This document shows positions 1 through 8,676 of a stretch of DNA of 33,198 nucleotides, one piece after another (positions within the stretch are counted from its first letter, which is position 1; each line of letters opens with the position of its first letter). The DNA is from Candidatus Hydrogenedentota bacterium. GTDB taxonomy: Bacteria > Hydrogenedentota > Hydrogenedentia > Hydrogenedentales > GCA-2746185. Both the position numbers and the translations under genes were made by a program. Below the pieces are notes generated by a model. It ran no database searches, was not told the origin of the DNA, and saw only the letters and a list, made by a program, of their open reading frames with translations. The DNA lies in NCBI GenBank assembly GCA_029937645.1, contig JAPYPO010000005.1:1-33198 (forward strand), read 5' to 3'.

Positions 1-2
1 GG

Positions 3-179
3 TTTGAACGGGTCCAGCTGACGCTCACGGGGGTCAGCATGAAGGAACTCGTCAATCTCCTTCACAAGATCTATTCCAGCGATAATTTGATTGTGCTCCA
101 AAAACTGGATCACCTGCGCGCCACGCGCGATGGAAAAGGGCTGGAATTTTCGGCGACCTTTACGGCGCCGAAGCGCTGA
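3..179 (+). CDS. C-terminal fragment of a protein truncated by the window edge; possibly type II secretion GspM/PilO-like
   Basis: Frame 3 is open from the window start to TGA at 177-179: FERVQLTLTGVSMKELVNLLHKIYSSDNLIVLQKLDHLRATRDGKGLEFSATFTAPKR. The 'LTLTG...L..LLHKIY' pattern resembles GspM/PilO C-terminal domains. Family call is tentative. Confidence 0.5.
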   Translation, partial: FERVQLTLTGVSMKELVNLLHKIYSSDNLIVLQKLDHLRATRDGKGLEFSATFTAPKR

Positions 180-311
180 AACCGATAGAATCGCTTGCGG
201 CTTCTTATGGCGTTTCGGATTAGACCCTGCGGGTGACGGCGATTTTCTTCATCTTGCCGTCTCACTCCATCTCATTACGGCGCGGACAACCCTTTGGGAG
301 CTTCTGTTCTA

Positions 312-1157
312 ATGAAATCGAGATCAAAGAAGATGGTGCGGCCGCTTGAGGCATTCAATAATCCTACGTTTCTCAACGGGCCCGACGCCCGGCCTGTCCG
401 CATCCTCACCGAATTTGAAGAGCCCTCGAACCGCCTGAGACGCCTGCGCATCCGAAACACGATCACCTTTTTCGGGTCGGCGCGCATCCACGCGCGCGAA
501 GAGGCCGAGGCGAAACTCGCTGAGGCGGAGAAGGGCCTGCGTGACGGGGTAAAGGAAAACGCCGAACTCCGATTTGCCCGCGATGTGGCGACGCGGGGCG
601 TGACCCTGGCGCGTTATTACGAAGATGCAGCGCTGCTCGCGGAGAAGCTGACCGCGTGGTCGCAAAGCTCTCTTAAATTGGGCAAGCGTTTTTACATTTG
701 TTCGGGCGGCGGACCGGGCATCATGGAAGCGGCCAATCTCGGCGCGTCACGGGCGAAAGGCCGCTCGATAGGTTTTAACATCAGCCTGCCCTTCGAGCAA
801 GAGCCCAACCCCTATCAATCCCCGGAGCTTTCGTTCCAGTTTCACTACTTTTTCATGCGCAAATTCTGGTTCGTATACTTGGCGAAAGCGCTCGTTGTAT
901 TTCCCGGCGGGTTCGGAACGCTCGATGAATTCTTTGAATTGCTTACCTTGATTCAAACTCAGAAAACGTCCAAGTACATGCCGATTGTCCTGTACGGCAG
1001 CGAATACTGGAACGACATCCTTAATTTCGAAAACATGGCGAAGTGGGGCACCATCAGCCCCGCAGATATCAATCTTTTTCAGACCTTCGACGATGTAGAC
1101 GAAACCTTCCGTTACCTCAAGTCTGAGCTCACGCGCCTCTATATGGGGCGGCCGTAG
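312..1157 (+). CDS. LOG family protein (lysine decarboxylase-like / TIGR00730-type)
   Basis: Contains GGGPGIMEAANLGA and PGGFGTLDEFFELLTLIQTQK, the PGGxGTxxE signature of LOG-family proteins. The ORF opens at 294; ATG at 312 is a likely start. Confidence 0.88.
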   Translation: MKSRSKKMVRPLEAFNNPTFLNGPDARPVRILTEFEEPSNRLRRLRIRNTITFFGSARIHAREEAEAKLAEAEKGLRDGVKENAELRFARDVATRGVTLARYYEDAALLAEKLTAWSQSSLKLGKRFYICSGGGPGIMEAANLGASRAKGRSIGFNISLPFEQEPNPYQSPELSFQFHYFFMRKFWFVYLAKALVVFPGGFGTLDEFFELLTLIQTQKTSKYMPIVLYGSEYWNDILNFENMAKWGTISPADINLFQTFDDVDETFRYLKSELTRLYMGRP

Positions 1158-1320
1158 GCAGGTCGCAGTAGACCGGTGGATGCGGGGTAGTTGAGGGTGC
1201 CCATGTACTATGCCATAATGGATTCCGCTTACACTGCGGTGGCGGGCATTCCCTTCCGTCCCCTTTTTTCCAGTTCTGCAATGGGTGCGCCGACACAGCC
1301 GCACCACTGGAGGTCTAATC

Positions 1321-2319
1321 ATGGCAAACATCATTCACCGGCCCTCGTGGCACTTGCCCGAAAGCGCCGCCACCCCCGAGTCCCTGTACCTGAACCGCCG
1401 TCATTTCATCAAAACGTTGGGCTTGGGTGCCGCAGCAATGGCCGTGACCGCGCGGTGCGGCGTGGCGCAGCAGGCTCCTGTATCCCGGACCGATCCCGCA
1501 GTGGAGAAACTCGGGCCTCTGCCTGAGTATGAGCTCAACGCCGATTTCGCGGATGCGGGGCGGGCGATCACGAGCTTGGATGACAAAGTCAATCCGCTCG
1601 TGTATAACAATTTTTACGAGTTCGGCGTCGGTAAATTTCAGCCGGCGATTAATGCCAAGGGCTTCACCCTTGACCCCTACACACTGGAAATTGATGGCCT
1701 GGTTAAAGAACCCGTTAAACTGGGCCTTGAGGATATCGAAAAGCTTGGCATAGAGGAGCGCGTTTACCGTTTTCGCTGCGTGGAAGCGTGGGCGATGACG
1801 GTGCCGTGGGTGGGTGTGCCCCTGGCCAAGATTCTCGCGAAGGCCGATATTCTGCCGGAAGCGAAGTATGTCGCCTTCGAGACCTTCTACGATCCAGAGC
1901 GGGCGCCTGGCCAGAATTCGCGCGAGTACGATTGGCCCTACAAAGAAGGGCTGCGCCTGGATGAGGCGATGAACGAAATGACAATGGCGGTCACGGGGAT
2001 GTATGGCAAGCGGCTCCTCCCTCAGAGCGGGACGCCGCTCCGGCTGATTACGCCTTGGAAGTATGGGTACAAGGGCGCGAAGAGCATCGTCAAGATGACG
2101 CTCACGGCGGAGCAACCCCCGACGCTATGGAACACGGCGCTCGCGGCTGAATATAAGTTCTACTCCAACGTCGATCCAAAGGTGCCGCACCCGCGTTGGT
2201 CGCAAGCCTCCGAAAAGCTGCTGGCCGATAAGATTGTAGAGGTGCCGACGCAGTGGTACAACGGCTACGGCGATCAGGTAGGGGCGATGTATGCGGATCG
2301 GGATCGCGTTCTGTATTAG
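1321..2319 (+). CDS. msrP: Protein-methionine-sulfoxide reductase catalytic subunit MsrP (YedY-type molybdopterin oxidoreductase), Tat-exported
   Basis: Tat-like N-terminus NRRHFIKTLGLGAAAMAVTA; sulfite-oxidase-fold motif YRFRCVEAWAMTVPWVGVPL; C-terminal ...GDQVGAMYADRDRVLY. An SD-like GGAGG lies just upstream of ATG 1321. Confidence 0.9.
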   Translation: MANIIHRPSWHLPESAATPESLYLNRRHFIKTLGLGAAAMAVTARCGVAQQAPVSRTDPAVEKLGPLPEYELNADFADAGRAITSLDDKVNPLVYNNFYEFGVGKFQPAINAKGFTLDPYTLEIDGLVKEPVKLGLEDIEKLGIEERVYRFRCVEAWAMTVPWVGVPLAKILAKADILPEAKYVAFETFYDPERAPGQNSREYDWPYKEGLRLDEAMNEMTMAVTGMYGKRLLPQSGTPLRLITPWKYGYKGAKSIVKMTLTAEQPPTLWNTALAAEYKFYSNVDPKVPHPRWSQASEKLLADKIVEVPTQWYNGYGDQVGAMYADRDRVLY

Positions 2320-2894
2320 CTCGCGAAGGCCGCGTTTACGCGCTCGACTAATTCGGCAACGCTGAAGGGCTTTTTCAGGTAGTCGTCGATGCCGTAGGCT
2401 TTCAGTTTTTGCGCCTCTTCTTCGCTCACGTACCCGGAAATAGCCAAGACCCGCGTGTTCTTCGTTTCGGGTCGCGACTTGACGCGTTCGCACACCATCC
2501 GCCCATCCATGTCCGACAGATGGATGTCCAAAATAATCAGTTGCGGGTTGTGCTCGACGACCTGGGATCCGGCATCAAAGCCGGTCGAGGCGACGAGGAC
2601 TTTGTAACTTCCTTCTTTGGCGAGAATGGCTGGAATGATGTCGAGGTAGTACGGGTCGTCGTCTACCACGAGAATTTTCTGTTCGTCCTTTTCCAAGCGC
2701 TCAAGAGGAATACCGTGGCCCAGCATGAATTTTCGCAGGTTTTCATAAGGGATACGCCGGTCGCCACCAGGGCCTAATCGGTATCCTTCGATTTGCCCCA
2801 GATCGAACCATCGCGACACCGTATCTGCGGACACGCCGCAGATCTGGGCGACTTCACCACTGGTGAATACTTTATTAAGAAACATTCCAGCCAC
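2316..2894 (-). CDS. Response regulator with N-terminal MerR/excisionase-type HTH and C-terminal receiver (REC) domain
   Basis: N-terminus FTSGEVAQICGVSADTVSRWFDLGQIEGYRLGPGGDRRIPYENLRKFM is a MerR/excisionase-like helix-turn-helix. It is followed by ILVVDDDPYYLDIIPAIL...LIILDIHLSDMDGRMVC...VLAISGY...GIDDYLKKPFS, a REC domain with acidic pocket, phospho-Asp and conserved Lys. Confidence 0.88.
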   Translation of the reverse strand: MAGMFLNKVFTSGEVAQICGVSADTVSRWFDLGQIEGYRLGPGGDRRIPYENLRKFMLGHGIPLERLEKDEQKILVVDDDPYYLDIIPAILAKEGSYKVLVASTGFDAGSQVVEHNPQLIILDIHLSDMDGRMVCERVKSRPETKNTRVLAISGYVSEEEAQKLKAYGIDDYLKKPFSVAELVERVNAAFAS

Positions 2895-3142
2895 AAGGAA
2901 ACCTCCGTGCCTAATACGAGACTCTTTCGGGAAATTCCGGATTCCTGTAAAAACAGCGTCTACCTACGCTATGAATAGGGGTACAAGATATCGGGGTATG
3001 CGGAGTTTCCGCGCTTATAGTACGACCTTCGAAGCGCTGTGTCAACCGGTTGGACTGATCGGATTCCGTCATCGCCGCAGGGGCTCGCGAGGGGGAGTCT
3101 TGCGGACGATTCAACCGAACCTACCCATGGTATGATCTTCCC

Positions 3143-4477
3143 ATGAAGGGATTTACCGTTTTCCTCCCGTTCTCCTTAGTCACGCTGTTGGCCGGCGTAA
3201 TGATGGGTGCTTTCGCCATGTTTCCCTCCGAGAATATGATGGGCTTGGCCGAGTTTGCCGATGTCGGGCCCGGATTCTTCGGGGGCGAATTGCCGTTCAC
3301 CATTCGCCTTGATGAGACAATTGTTCTCGATGCGTGGGCGGTAGAGCCTGCGCTACGCATCGCGGGCGGAGGCGGGGACAGGGACATCCTCGCAGCGCCT
3401 GGCCAGAAGATCGCCCTCTCCCATGGCACTGCGGTGGTGAAGAGTGTCGGTCCGTGGTCGGGCCTCTTCCCGGACTCAGGAGGAAATGCCATGGCGGCGC
3501 TGTCTCTCGATTTTGGCGGGGGGAGCGATGGGAATGTCATGGGCATCCACGATGGTGAATGGAATCGTGTCGGCGAGGAGATGGCCATCTATTTTCGTTG
3601 GACGTCGAGCGAAGAGGAGGCGCGCAAGCATCTCGTCGATGCGCCTGCGTCTATGGATTCAGCCCGCTGGGGAGCGGTGGATGGCAGAAGGGTTCAGTGG
3701 TTTTCATCGTTTATGCAGGGTGAGGGGATGCGTCTTCGATCGGGCGAATCGCTGTTCTTGCTCGACCTGGATATGAACTGGCATGACCGAGATCACGCGG
3801 AACTTGGTGTGCGCCCTGCGGTGCTGGTCCGCAGCACAAGGGAAGGCGTTATTCGCGACCGATGGTATCCCGCTGAGGTGAAGCCTACAAACTCGACGGT
3901 GATATTCGAATATCCTGCATCCCGGAAGCGCCTGCTGATTCTGTGCGCATGGGATGAAGAGGGTGTGTTGGCCGGCGCGTATGAGGACGGACAAGAGACG
4001 GGCAATGCGACGCTCGAATCGGGATCGGTTTGGCAGCCAACGGGTTCGGAATACTCTCTTCGATGGCGGCGAGCGCTCCGGGGCGCGCTATTCGTCCCGC
4101 CGACAAACTCGCCCTTCGTGGCCGCCGTGTTGGAATACAATGCGAAGGAGATTCATGTGCGTCAGGGGGAAGCGTTGCGTATCGAGGACGACGTTCTTCG
4201 ATTCTCCTCGGGGAAGCGGGCCGAGGCCTACCGAATTTCCGTTCTTCGCCCGAGCGGCTCCAAAGAGGAAGCCGTCCTTCGACCGGGCGCTGAGTTGGCG
4301 CTTCGTTTCGATGGCGAAAGCGACCGTTATACCCTCCGCCATGAAAACGTGCGGCCTGGAGAAGGGATAGGCGTGGCGGTGTCGCCGGGCCGGAGTCTGG
4401 GTTTAATTGCAGCGGGCGTTGCGCTGTTGGTAATAGGTATGATGGGTGCCGCCGTTTCACTTCGAGTGAGGCGCTGA
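3143..4477 (+). CDS. Uncharacterised membrane-anchored protein, ResB-like N-terminal pattern
   Basis: 444-aa ORF with N-terminal TM segment (FTVFLPFSLVTLLAGVMMGAFAMF), large soluble domain beginning GGELPFTIRLDE, and C-terminal TM (LGLIAAGVALLVIGMMGAAV). 'LPF(T/S)IRLD' resembles ResB cytochrome c biogenesis proteins. Family assignment is weak. Confidence 0.65.
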   Translation: MKGFTVFLPFSLVTLLAGVMMGAFAMFPSENMMGLAEFADVGPGFFGGELPFTIRLDETIVLDAWAVEPALRIAGGGGDRDILAAPGQKIALSHGTAVVKSVGPWSGLFPDSGGNAMAALSLDFGGGSDGNVMGIHDGEWNRVGEEMAIYFRWTSSEEEARKHLVDAPASMDSARWGAVDGRRVQWFSSFMQGEGMRLRSGESLFLLDLDMNWHDRDHAELGVRPAVLVRSTREGVIRDRWYPAEVKPTNSTVIFEYPASRKRLLILCAWDEEGVLAGAYEDGQETGNATLESGSVWQPTGSEYSLRWRRALRGALFVPPTNSPFVAAVLEYNAKEIHVRQGEALRIEDDVLRFSSGKRAEAYRISVLRPSGSKEEAVLRPGAELALRFDGESDRYTLRHENVRPGEGIGVAVSPGRSLGLIAAGVALLVIGMMGAAVSLRVRR

Positions 4478-4508
4478 GTTTATTGGGCAGGCTTGAAAGG
4501 GGTTCGCG

Positions 4509-5597
4509 TTGAACGGACAGCGTCGTGAAGGCAGGTTTTTCGAAGATTTCGAAATTGGGCAGATTATCGAACACCGCTATGCCCGGACGATTACCGAAGG
4601 CGACACGGCTGCGTATATGACGCTGACGGGTGACCGCTTTCCGGCGTATTGCGATCGAGAGTTTGCCCAACGCCTGGGCTTTCGCCGCGAAATCGTCAAT
4701 GACTTGCTGGTTTTTAATATCGTTTACGGGAAGAGTGTGCCCGATATATCGATCAATGCCTTGGCGCATCTCGGATTCGCGGATGTCGAGTTCGAGGCGC
4801 CTGTTTACGCGGGCGATACGCTGCGCGCCGTCACCCACATCATCGGCAAGAAGGAAGATTCGGCAGGCGATGCGGGTACGCTCTATATACACACCCGAGG
4901 CCTCAACCAAGATCGCAAGACGGTTGTCCACTTTTTCCGATGGATGTCGATTCGGAAGCGCGACACCGCAACCCGCACGAACGAAGACGAGGTCTTATCC
5001 TTTCCAAGAACGGCGGATCCAGCGCGTCTGTTTGTCCCCGAGGACTTGCGGAACGCGGGGGTATGGTCGGCCCTGGAAACGGCGCCCACCTTCGAATCCT
5101 ATGAACCAGGACAACGCATTTATCACGGGCCGGGCTTGATGATTGAGGAGGGGGAAAGCGCCCTTGCCACAGGCTTGTATCAATTTACCGGCGCGCCCTA
5201 TTCGGATGCTTTCGCCGCGACGGATCGGGCTGCGGACGGGCGGGTTGTGTGCGGTGCCCATGTCATTTCTTTGGCGCGTGCGGCGTCGTTCAATGGTTTC
5301 GAGGGCGTCGTGCGGATTCTGGCCTGGAATAGCGGGGTCTACCCGAACCCGGTCTATGCCGGCGATACGATGTACGCGTTTACGGATGTGTTGGACACGA
5401 TGCCCATCGCGGGCCGAGACGATCTCGGTGTTTTGCGATTGAGGTTGGTGGCTGTTAAGAACGAGGATCCGCGGGGCAAGGTTCTGAAACTGGAGCCCCA
5501 CGATGAAATGAACGCGCGCGGCCCGTACGACGCCACGGTGGTTCTCGATTTAGATTATTATGTTCTCATTGGCAAAGACGGAGTTTTTGGCGAATGA
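4509..5597 (+). CDS. mch: Mesaconyl-CoA hydratase (double MaoC-like hot-dog dehydratase)
   Basis: REGRFFEDFEIGQIIEHRYARTITEGDTAAYMTLTGDRFP...VNDLLVFNIVYGKSVPDISINALAHLGFADVEFEAPVYAGDTL matches the known Mch pattern. About 362 aa with two MaoC-like halves, TTG start, and ATGA overlap with the downstream mcd. Confidence 0.82.
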   Translation: MNGQRREGRFFEDFEIGQIIEHRYARTITEGDTAAYMTLTGDRFPAYCDREFAQRLGFRREIVNDLLVFNIVYGKSVPDISINALAHLGFADVEFEAPVYAGDTLRAVTHIIGKKEDSAGDAGTLYIHTRGLNQDRKTVVHFFRWMSIRKRDTATRTNEDEVLSFPRTADPARLFVPEDLRNAGVWSALETAPTFESYEPGQRIYHGPGLMIEEGESALATGLYQFTGAPYSDAFAATDRAADGRVVCGAHVISLARAASFNGFEGVVRILAWNSGVYPNPVYAGDTMYAFTDVLDTMPIAGRDDLGVLRLRLVAVKNEDPRGKVLKLEPHDEMNARGPYDATVVLDLDYYVLIGKDGVFGE

Positions 5598-7279
5598 CCA
5601 CACCATCACCTACACGAACCACCAGCCTTTCGGAGGCCGAAGGATTGCTCGGTTGCGGCCGGGATCACCTGGAGCGCGCTCTGGAGAAGATCCGTGCGAT
5701 TACGGACCATGGGCGAAAAATCGACGAGAACCAAATCGTGACCCGTGAAGCGGCCCGGCTGACGACGCGCTTCGAGGCGGCCGACGCGCTGCTGCGATAC
5801 GCGATCCGGATCGAGGAGGAGGGGCTTGCCTCGAATGAGGACCTGGCCCGGGTCGCGGAAATGTATGCCGCTGAAACCCTGATCCATTTTTGGACTACGA
5901 TACAGTGGCAGAGGGATGCCTTCGGATTCTCGTCGGACGAGGCCGAATCTGCGCGGCCCGATTCTGCGGCTGAGGACTGGATTCGAGGGCGATTGGGCAG
6001 CGGTTCATATGAAGCCCTGGGGCGCGTTGCGCTTGAACGCGGGGGCATAAACGACGGGCCCATTCTTTCGGAAGGCAGCCCTTCCCCCGACGCAATCGAC
6101 TTGCGCGATGGTACGCGCCGTTTCGCGACTGAGGTGGTCCGCCCATTGGCGGAAGACATTCACCGCGAGGATTTGCTCGTGCCCGATAGTCTTATCGAAC
6201 AAATGTCCGAGATGGGCTACTTCGGCATGTCCATCCCCGAGAAACACGGAGGCATCGGCATGTCGAACCTCCTCATGATCGTCGCGACCGAAGAACTATC
6301 CGCAGCATCATTGCCGGCGGCAGGCAGTCTGATCACGCGTCCTGAAATCCTGTCGAAGGCCCTCCTGAAGGGCGGCACCGACGCGCAGCGCGAACACTGG
6401 CTCCCTGCCATCGCGTCGGGCGAGGTGATGGTCGCCATTTCCGTTACCGAACCCGATACCGGATCCGATGTGGCGCACCTTACATGCCGGGCGACCGCTG
6501 GGGTGGTCGACGGGCGCGAAGGGTATCTGCTCAACGGCGCAAAAGCCTGGTGTACCTTTGCGGGCCGGGCAAATATCCTGGCGCTCTTGGCGCGTACGAG
6601 CGACGATTCCGATTCAGGCCACTCTGGATTGTCGTTGTTCATTGTCGAGAAGGAGGTATTCACGGGACACGAATTCGCCGCCGAACAATCCACCGGTGGC
6701 CGCTTGACTGGGAAAGCCGACGCCACGATGGGGTACCGGGGCATGCACTCGTTTACGCTTCAGTTCGAAGATTATTTCGTGCCGAAAGAGAATTTAGTTG
6801 GGGGCGATGCGGGTGCGGGCAAGGGATTCTACTTGCAAATGGACGGGTTCGCAGCGGGCCGCCTTCAAACAGGCGGCAGGGCGCTGGGTCTGGCCCAAGC
6901 CAGCATGGAAGCGGCATGCGAATACGCCCTCGGTCGGCCACAATTTGGCAGGCCAATCGCCGAATACCAAAATACCCAGTACGAAATCGGGGCCATGGCC
7001 ATCCGCATCGAAGCGGCCCGTCAACTCACCTACGCGGCCGCCGACGCGATGGATCGCGGCGACAAGAAAGCCGCCCTTCTTGCGTCCATGGCGAAGCACT
7101 TTTCGTCACGCGCGGCGGTTGATGTGTCGCAGCGCAGCCAGCTCCTCCACGGTGGATGGGGATACGCGGAAGAATTCGCGATTTCGCGGTATGTGGCCGA
7201 CGCGTTGGTCCTCCCCATTTTCGAAGGGGTCGAGCCTATCCTGGAATTGAAAGTCATCGGCCGGGGGATCTTGGCGTAG
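5594..7279 (+). CDS. mcd: (2S)-methylsuccinyl-CoA dehydrogenase (acyl-CoA dehydrogenase with N-terminal extension)
   Basis: 561 aa. The acyl-CoA dehydrogenase core (VAISVTEPDTGSDVAHLTCRAT, GWGYAEEFAISRYVADALVLPIFEGVEPILELKVIGRGI) is preceded by an N-terminal extension of about 165 aa typical of Mcd. Translationally coupled to mch. Confidence 0.83.
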   Translation: MTTPSPTRTTSLSEAEGLLGCGRDHLERALEKIRAITDHGRKIDENQIVTREAARLTTRFEAADALLRYAIRIEEEGLASNEDLARVAEMYAAETLIHFWTTIQWQRDAFGFSSDEAESARPDSAAEDWIRGRLGSGSYEALGRVALERGGINDGPILSEGSPSPDAIDLRDGTRRFATEVVRPLAEDIHREDLLVPDSLIEQMSEMGYFGMSIPEKHGGIGMSNLLMIVATEELSAASLPAAGSLITRPEILSKALLKGGTDAQREHWLPAIASGEVMVAISVTEPDTGSDVAHLTCRATAGVVDGREGYLLNGAKAWCTFAGRANILALLARTSDDSDSGHSGLSLFIVEKEVFTGHEFAAEQSTGGRLTGKADATMGYRGMHSFTLQFEDYFVPKENLVGGDAGAGKGFYLQMDGFAAGRLQTGGRALGLAQASMEAACEYALGRPQFGRPIAEYQNTQYEIGAMAIRIEAARQLTYAAADAMDRGDKKAALLASMAKHFSSRAAVDVSQRSQLLHGGWGYAEEFAISRYVADALVLPIFEGVEPILELKVIGRGILA

Positions 7280-8555
7280 CGCCCGTCGCGGGGCTCCACC
7301 CGTTTTCCAGGAGACGCCGGGCATTTCCTCCGAAGAATTTGGCGGAAACATTTGCACCGAATCGTTTGAGCATCGCCGCAGCCAGATAGGGCAGATCGGA
7401 GGGCTCTCTCAAGTCGTTGGGCGGATTGGTAAGACCGTCGAAATCGGATCCCCACCCGATACAATCTACGCCGCCCGCGTCAATAAGTTTTTCTACCGTC
7501 ATCACGATTGTGTCAATTCCCTTTCCCTTAACCTTCCCATTCAAAAAGTAGTTCATAAAGATCACGCCGATCACGCCGCCAGTGTCGGCGATACGACATA
7601 CCTCATCGTCCTTCGGATTCATCTTAAAGGGCGCGAGGCCGTGGTGTCCGACGTGCGACATGACGACAGGCCGATGGTGACGATGGGCCATGGCGGTCGC
7701 TTCCCGGCGTGCCGTAGGCGCGCAATGGCTCAAGTCTACGATCATGCCCAGGCTGAGCATACGGTCGACGGCCTCCCGCCCGAATTTCGGGAGCGGCCCA
7801 TCGGTTTTCTCCGACGCGATCTGGTTCTGAAAGCAATGGAATGCTCTGTAAAGACGCCGGTCTGGAAGGCCCATGATGTTCGGAGCCACTCCACGGTCAT
7901 AGAAATGGGCAATCGTCAACATGCACACGCCCCGGCTGTGCAGTTCTTCGACCATGCCGATGTCGCAGCCGAGGCTATGGCCACCCTCGACACCGTGCAA
8001 GATAGCGATTCCGCCTTTCGCGTTTATGCGGTCCAATTCCGCAACCGACCGCGCCACACCCAGGGAGCCGTCGCTTTCCGATTCGGAGATGACCTTCTCG
8101 AAGGCTTCCAACTCGCGCACGACGACTTCGTCGGAGGGCTGCGCCATGCTCCGCTTCACTTTTCGCAAGCTTGGCGTCATGCTGGAAACGGCACGCAACG
8201 GAGCCGAGTCTTCTAGGAACTCCCGTTCCGGTGGATAAATGACGGACACAATAGCGTCGACCTGCCCGTCTTTCAGCGAGGGAAGGTCGCCGCGCATCGT
8301 GAATGGCCACGTTCCGCTGGGCGCGGCGTGGGCTTTCGTTAGGTCTTTTCCCAAGAAGGATGTCTTCAGAGAGGGATGCGTGTGCAGATCGACGACGAAG
8401 TTTTCGGCGAGAAATGCCTTTGCTTCCTGAAATTCAGTAGCGGATAGAGAAGAATGACGCGCCTGCGCGGGTTTCGAAAAGAGGCCACTTGAAGCCATCG
8501 TCGCGCCCAGACATTGCACCATAAACTTCCGACGCGTGATTGGCTTGTTGTTCAC
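7254..8555 (-). CDS. Membrane dipeptidase (peptidase family M19), Tat-like signal peptide
   Basis: N-terminus ITRRKFMVQCLGATMASSG; FVVDLHTHPSL, GIAILHGVEGGHSLG, MIVDLSHCAPTARREA, VMSHVGHHGL, GVDCIGWGSDFDG are M19 metal-binding and active-site patterns. Confidence 0.9.
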   Translation of the reverse strand: MNNKPITRRKFMVQCLGATMASSGLFSKPAQARHSSLSATEFQEAKAFLAENFVVDLHTHPSLKTSFLGKDLTKAHAAPSGTWPFTMRGDLPSLKDGQVDAIVSVIYPPEREFLEDSAPLRAVSSMTPSLRKVKRSMAQPSDEVVVRELEAFEKVISESESDGSLGVARSVAELDRINAKGGIAILHGVEGGHSLGCDIGMVEELHSRGVCMLTIAHFYDRGVAPNIMGLPDRRLYRAFHCFQNQIASEKTDGPLPKFGREAVDRMLSLGMIVDLSHCAPTARREATAMAHRHHRPVVMSHVGHHGLAPFKMNPKDDEVCRIADTGGVIGVIFMNYFLNGKVKGKGIDTIVMTVEKLIDAGGVDCIGWGSDFDGLTNPPNDLREPSDLPYLAAAMLKRFGANVSAKFFGGNARRLLENGWSPATGATPRSPGR

Positions 8556-8676
8556 GCTTTTTTCCTCCCGTCAAGGACTCGGCAGGAACAGATGAGAGGT
8601 GATCCCCAGGCGGAAGCCCCGCAGAGTTTGTGTTACATTAACAGGTCGTCGAACAAATCAAAAGGAGCTGGATAGG

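Noticed and set aside
3885-4931. 348-aa minus-strand ORF
   Set aside because: Antisense to the ResB-like gene and mch; Arg/Pro/Ser-rich composition with no recognisable domain.
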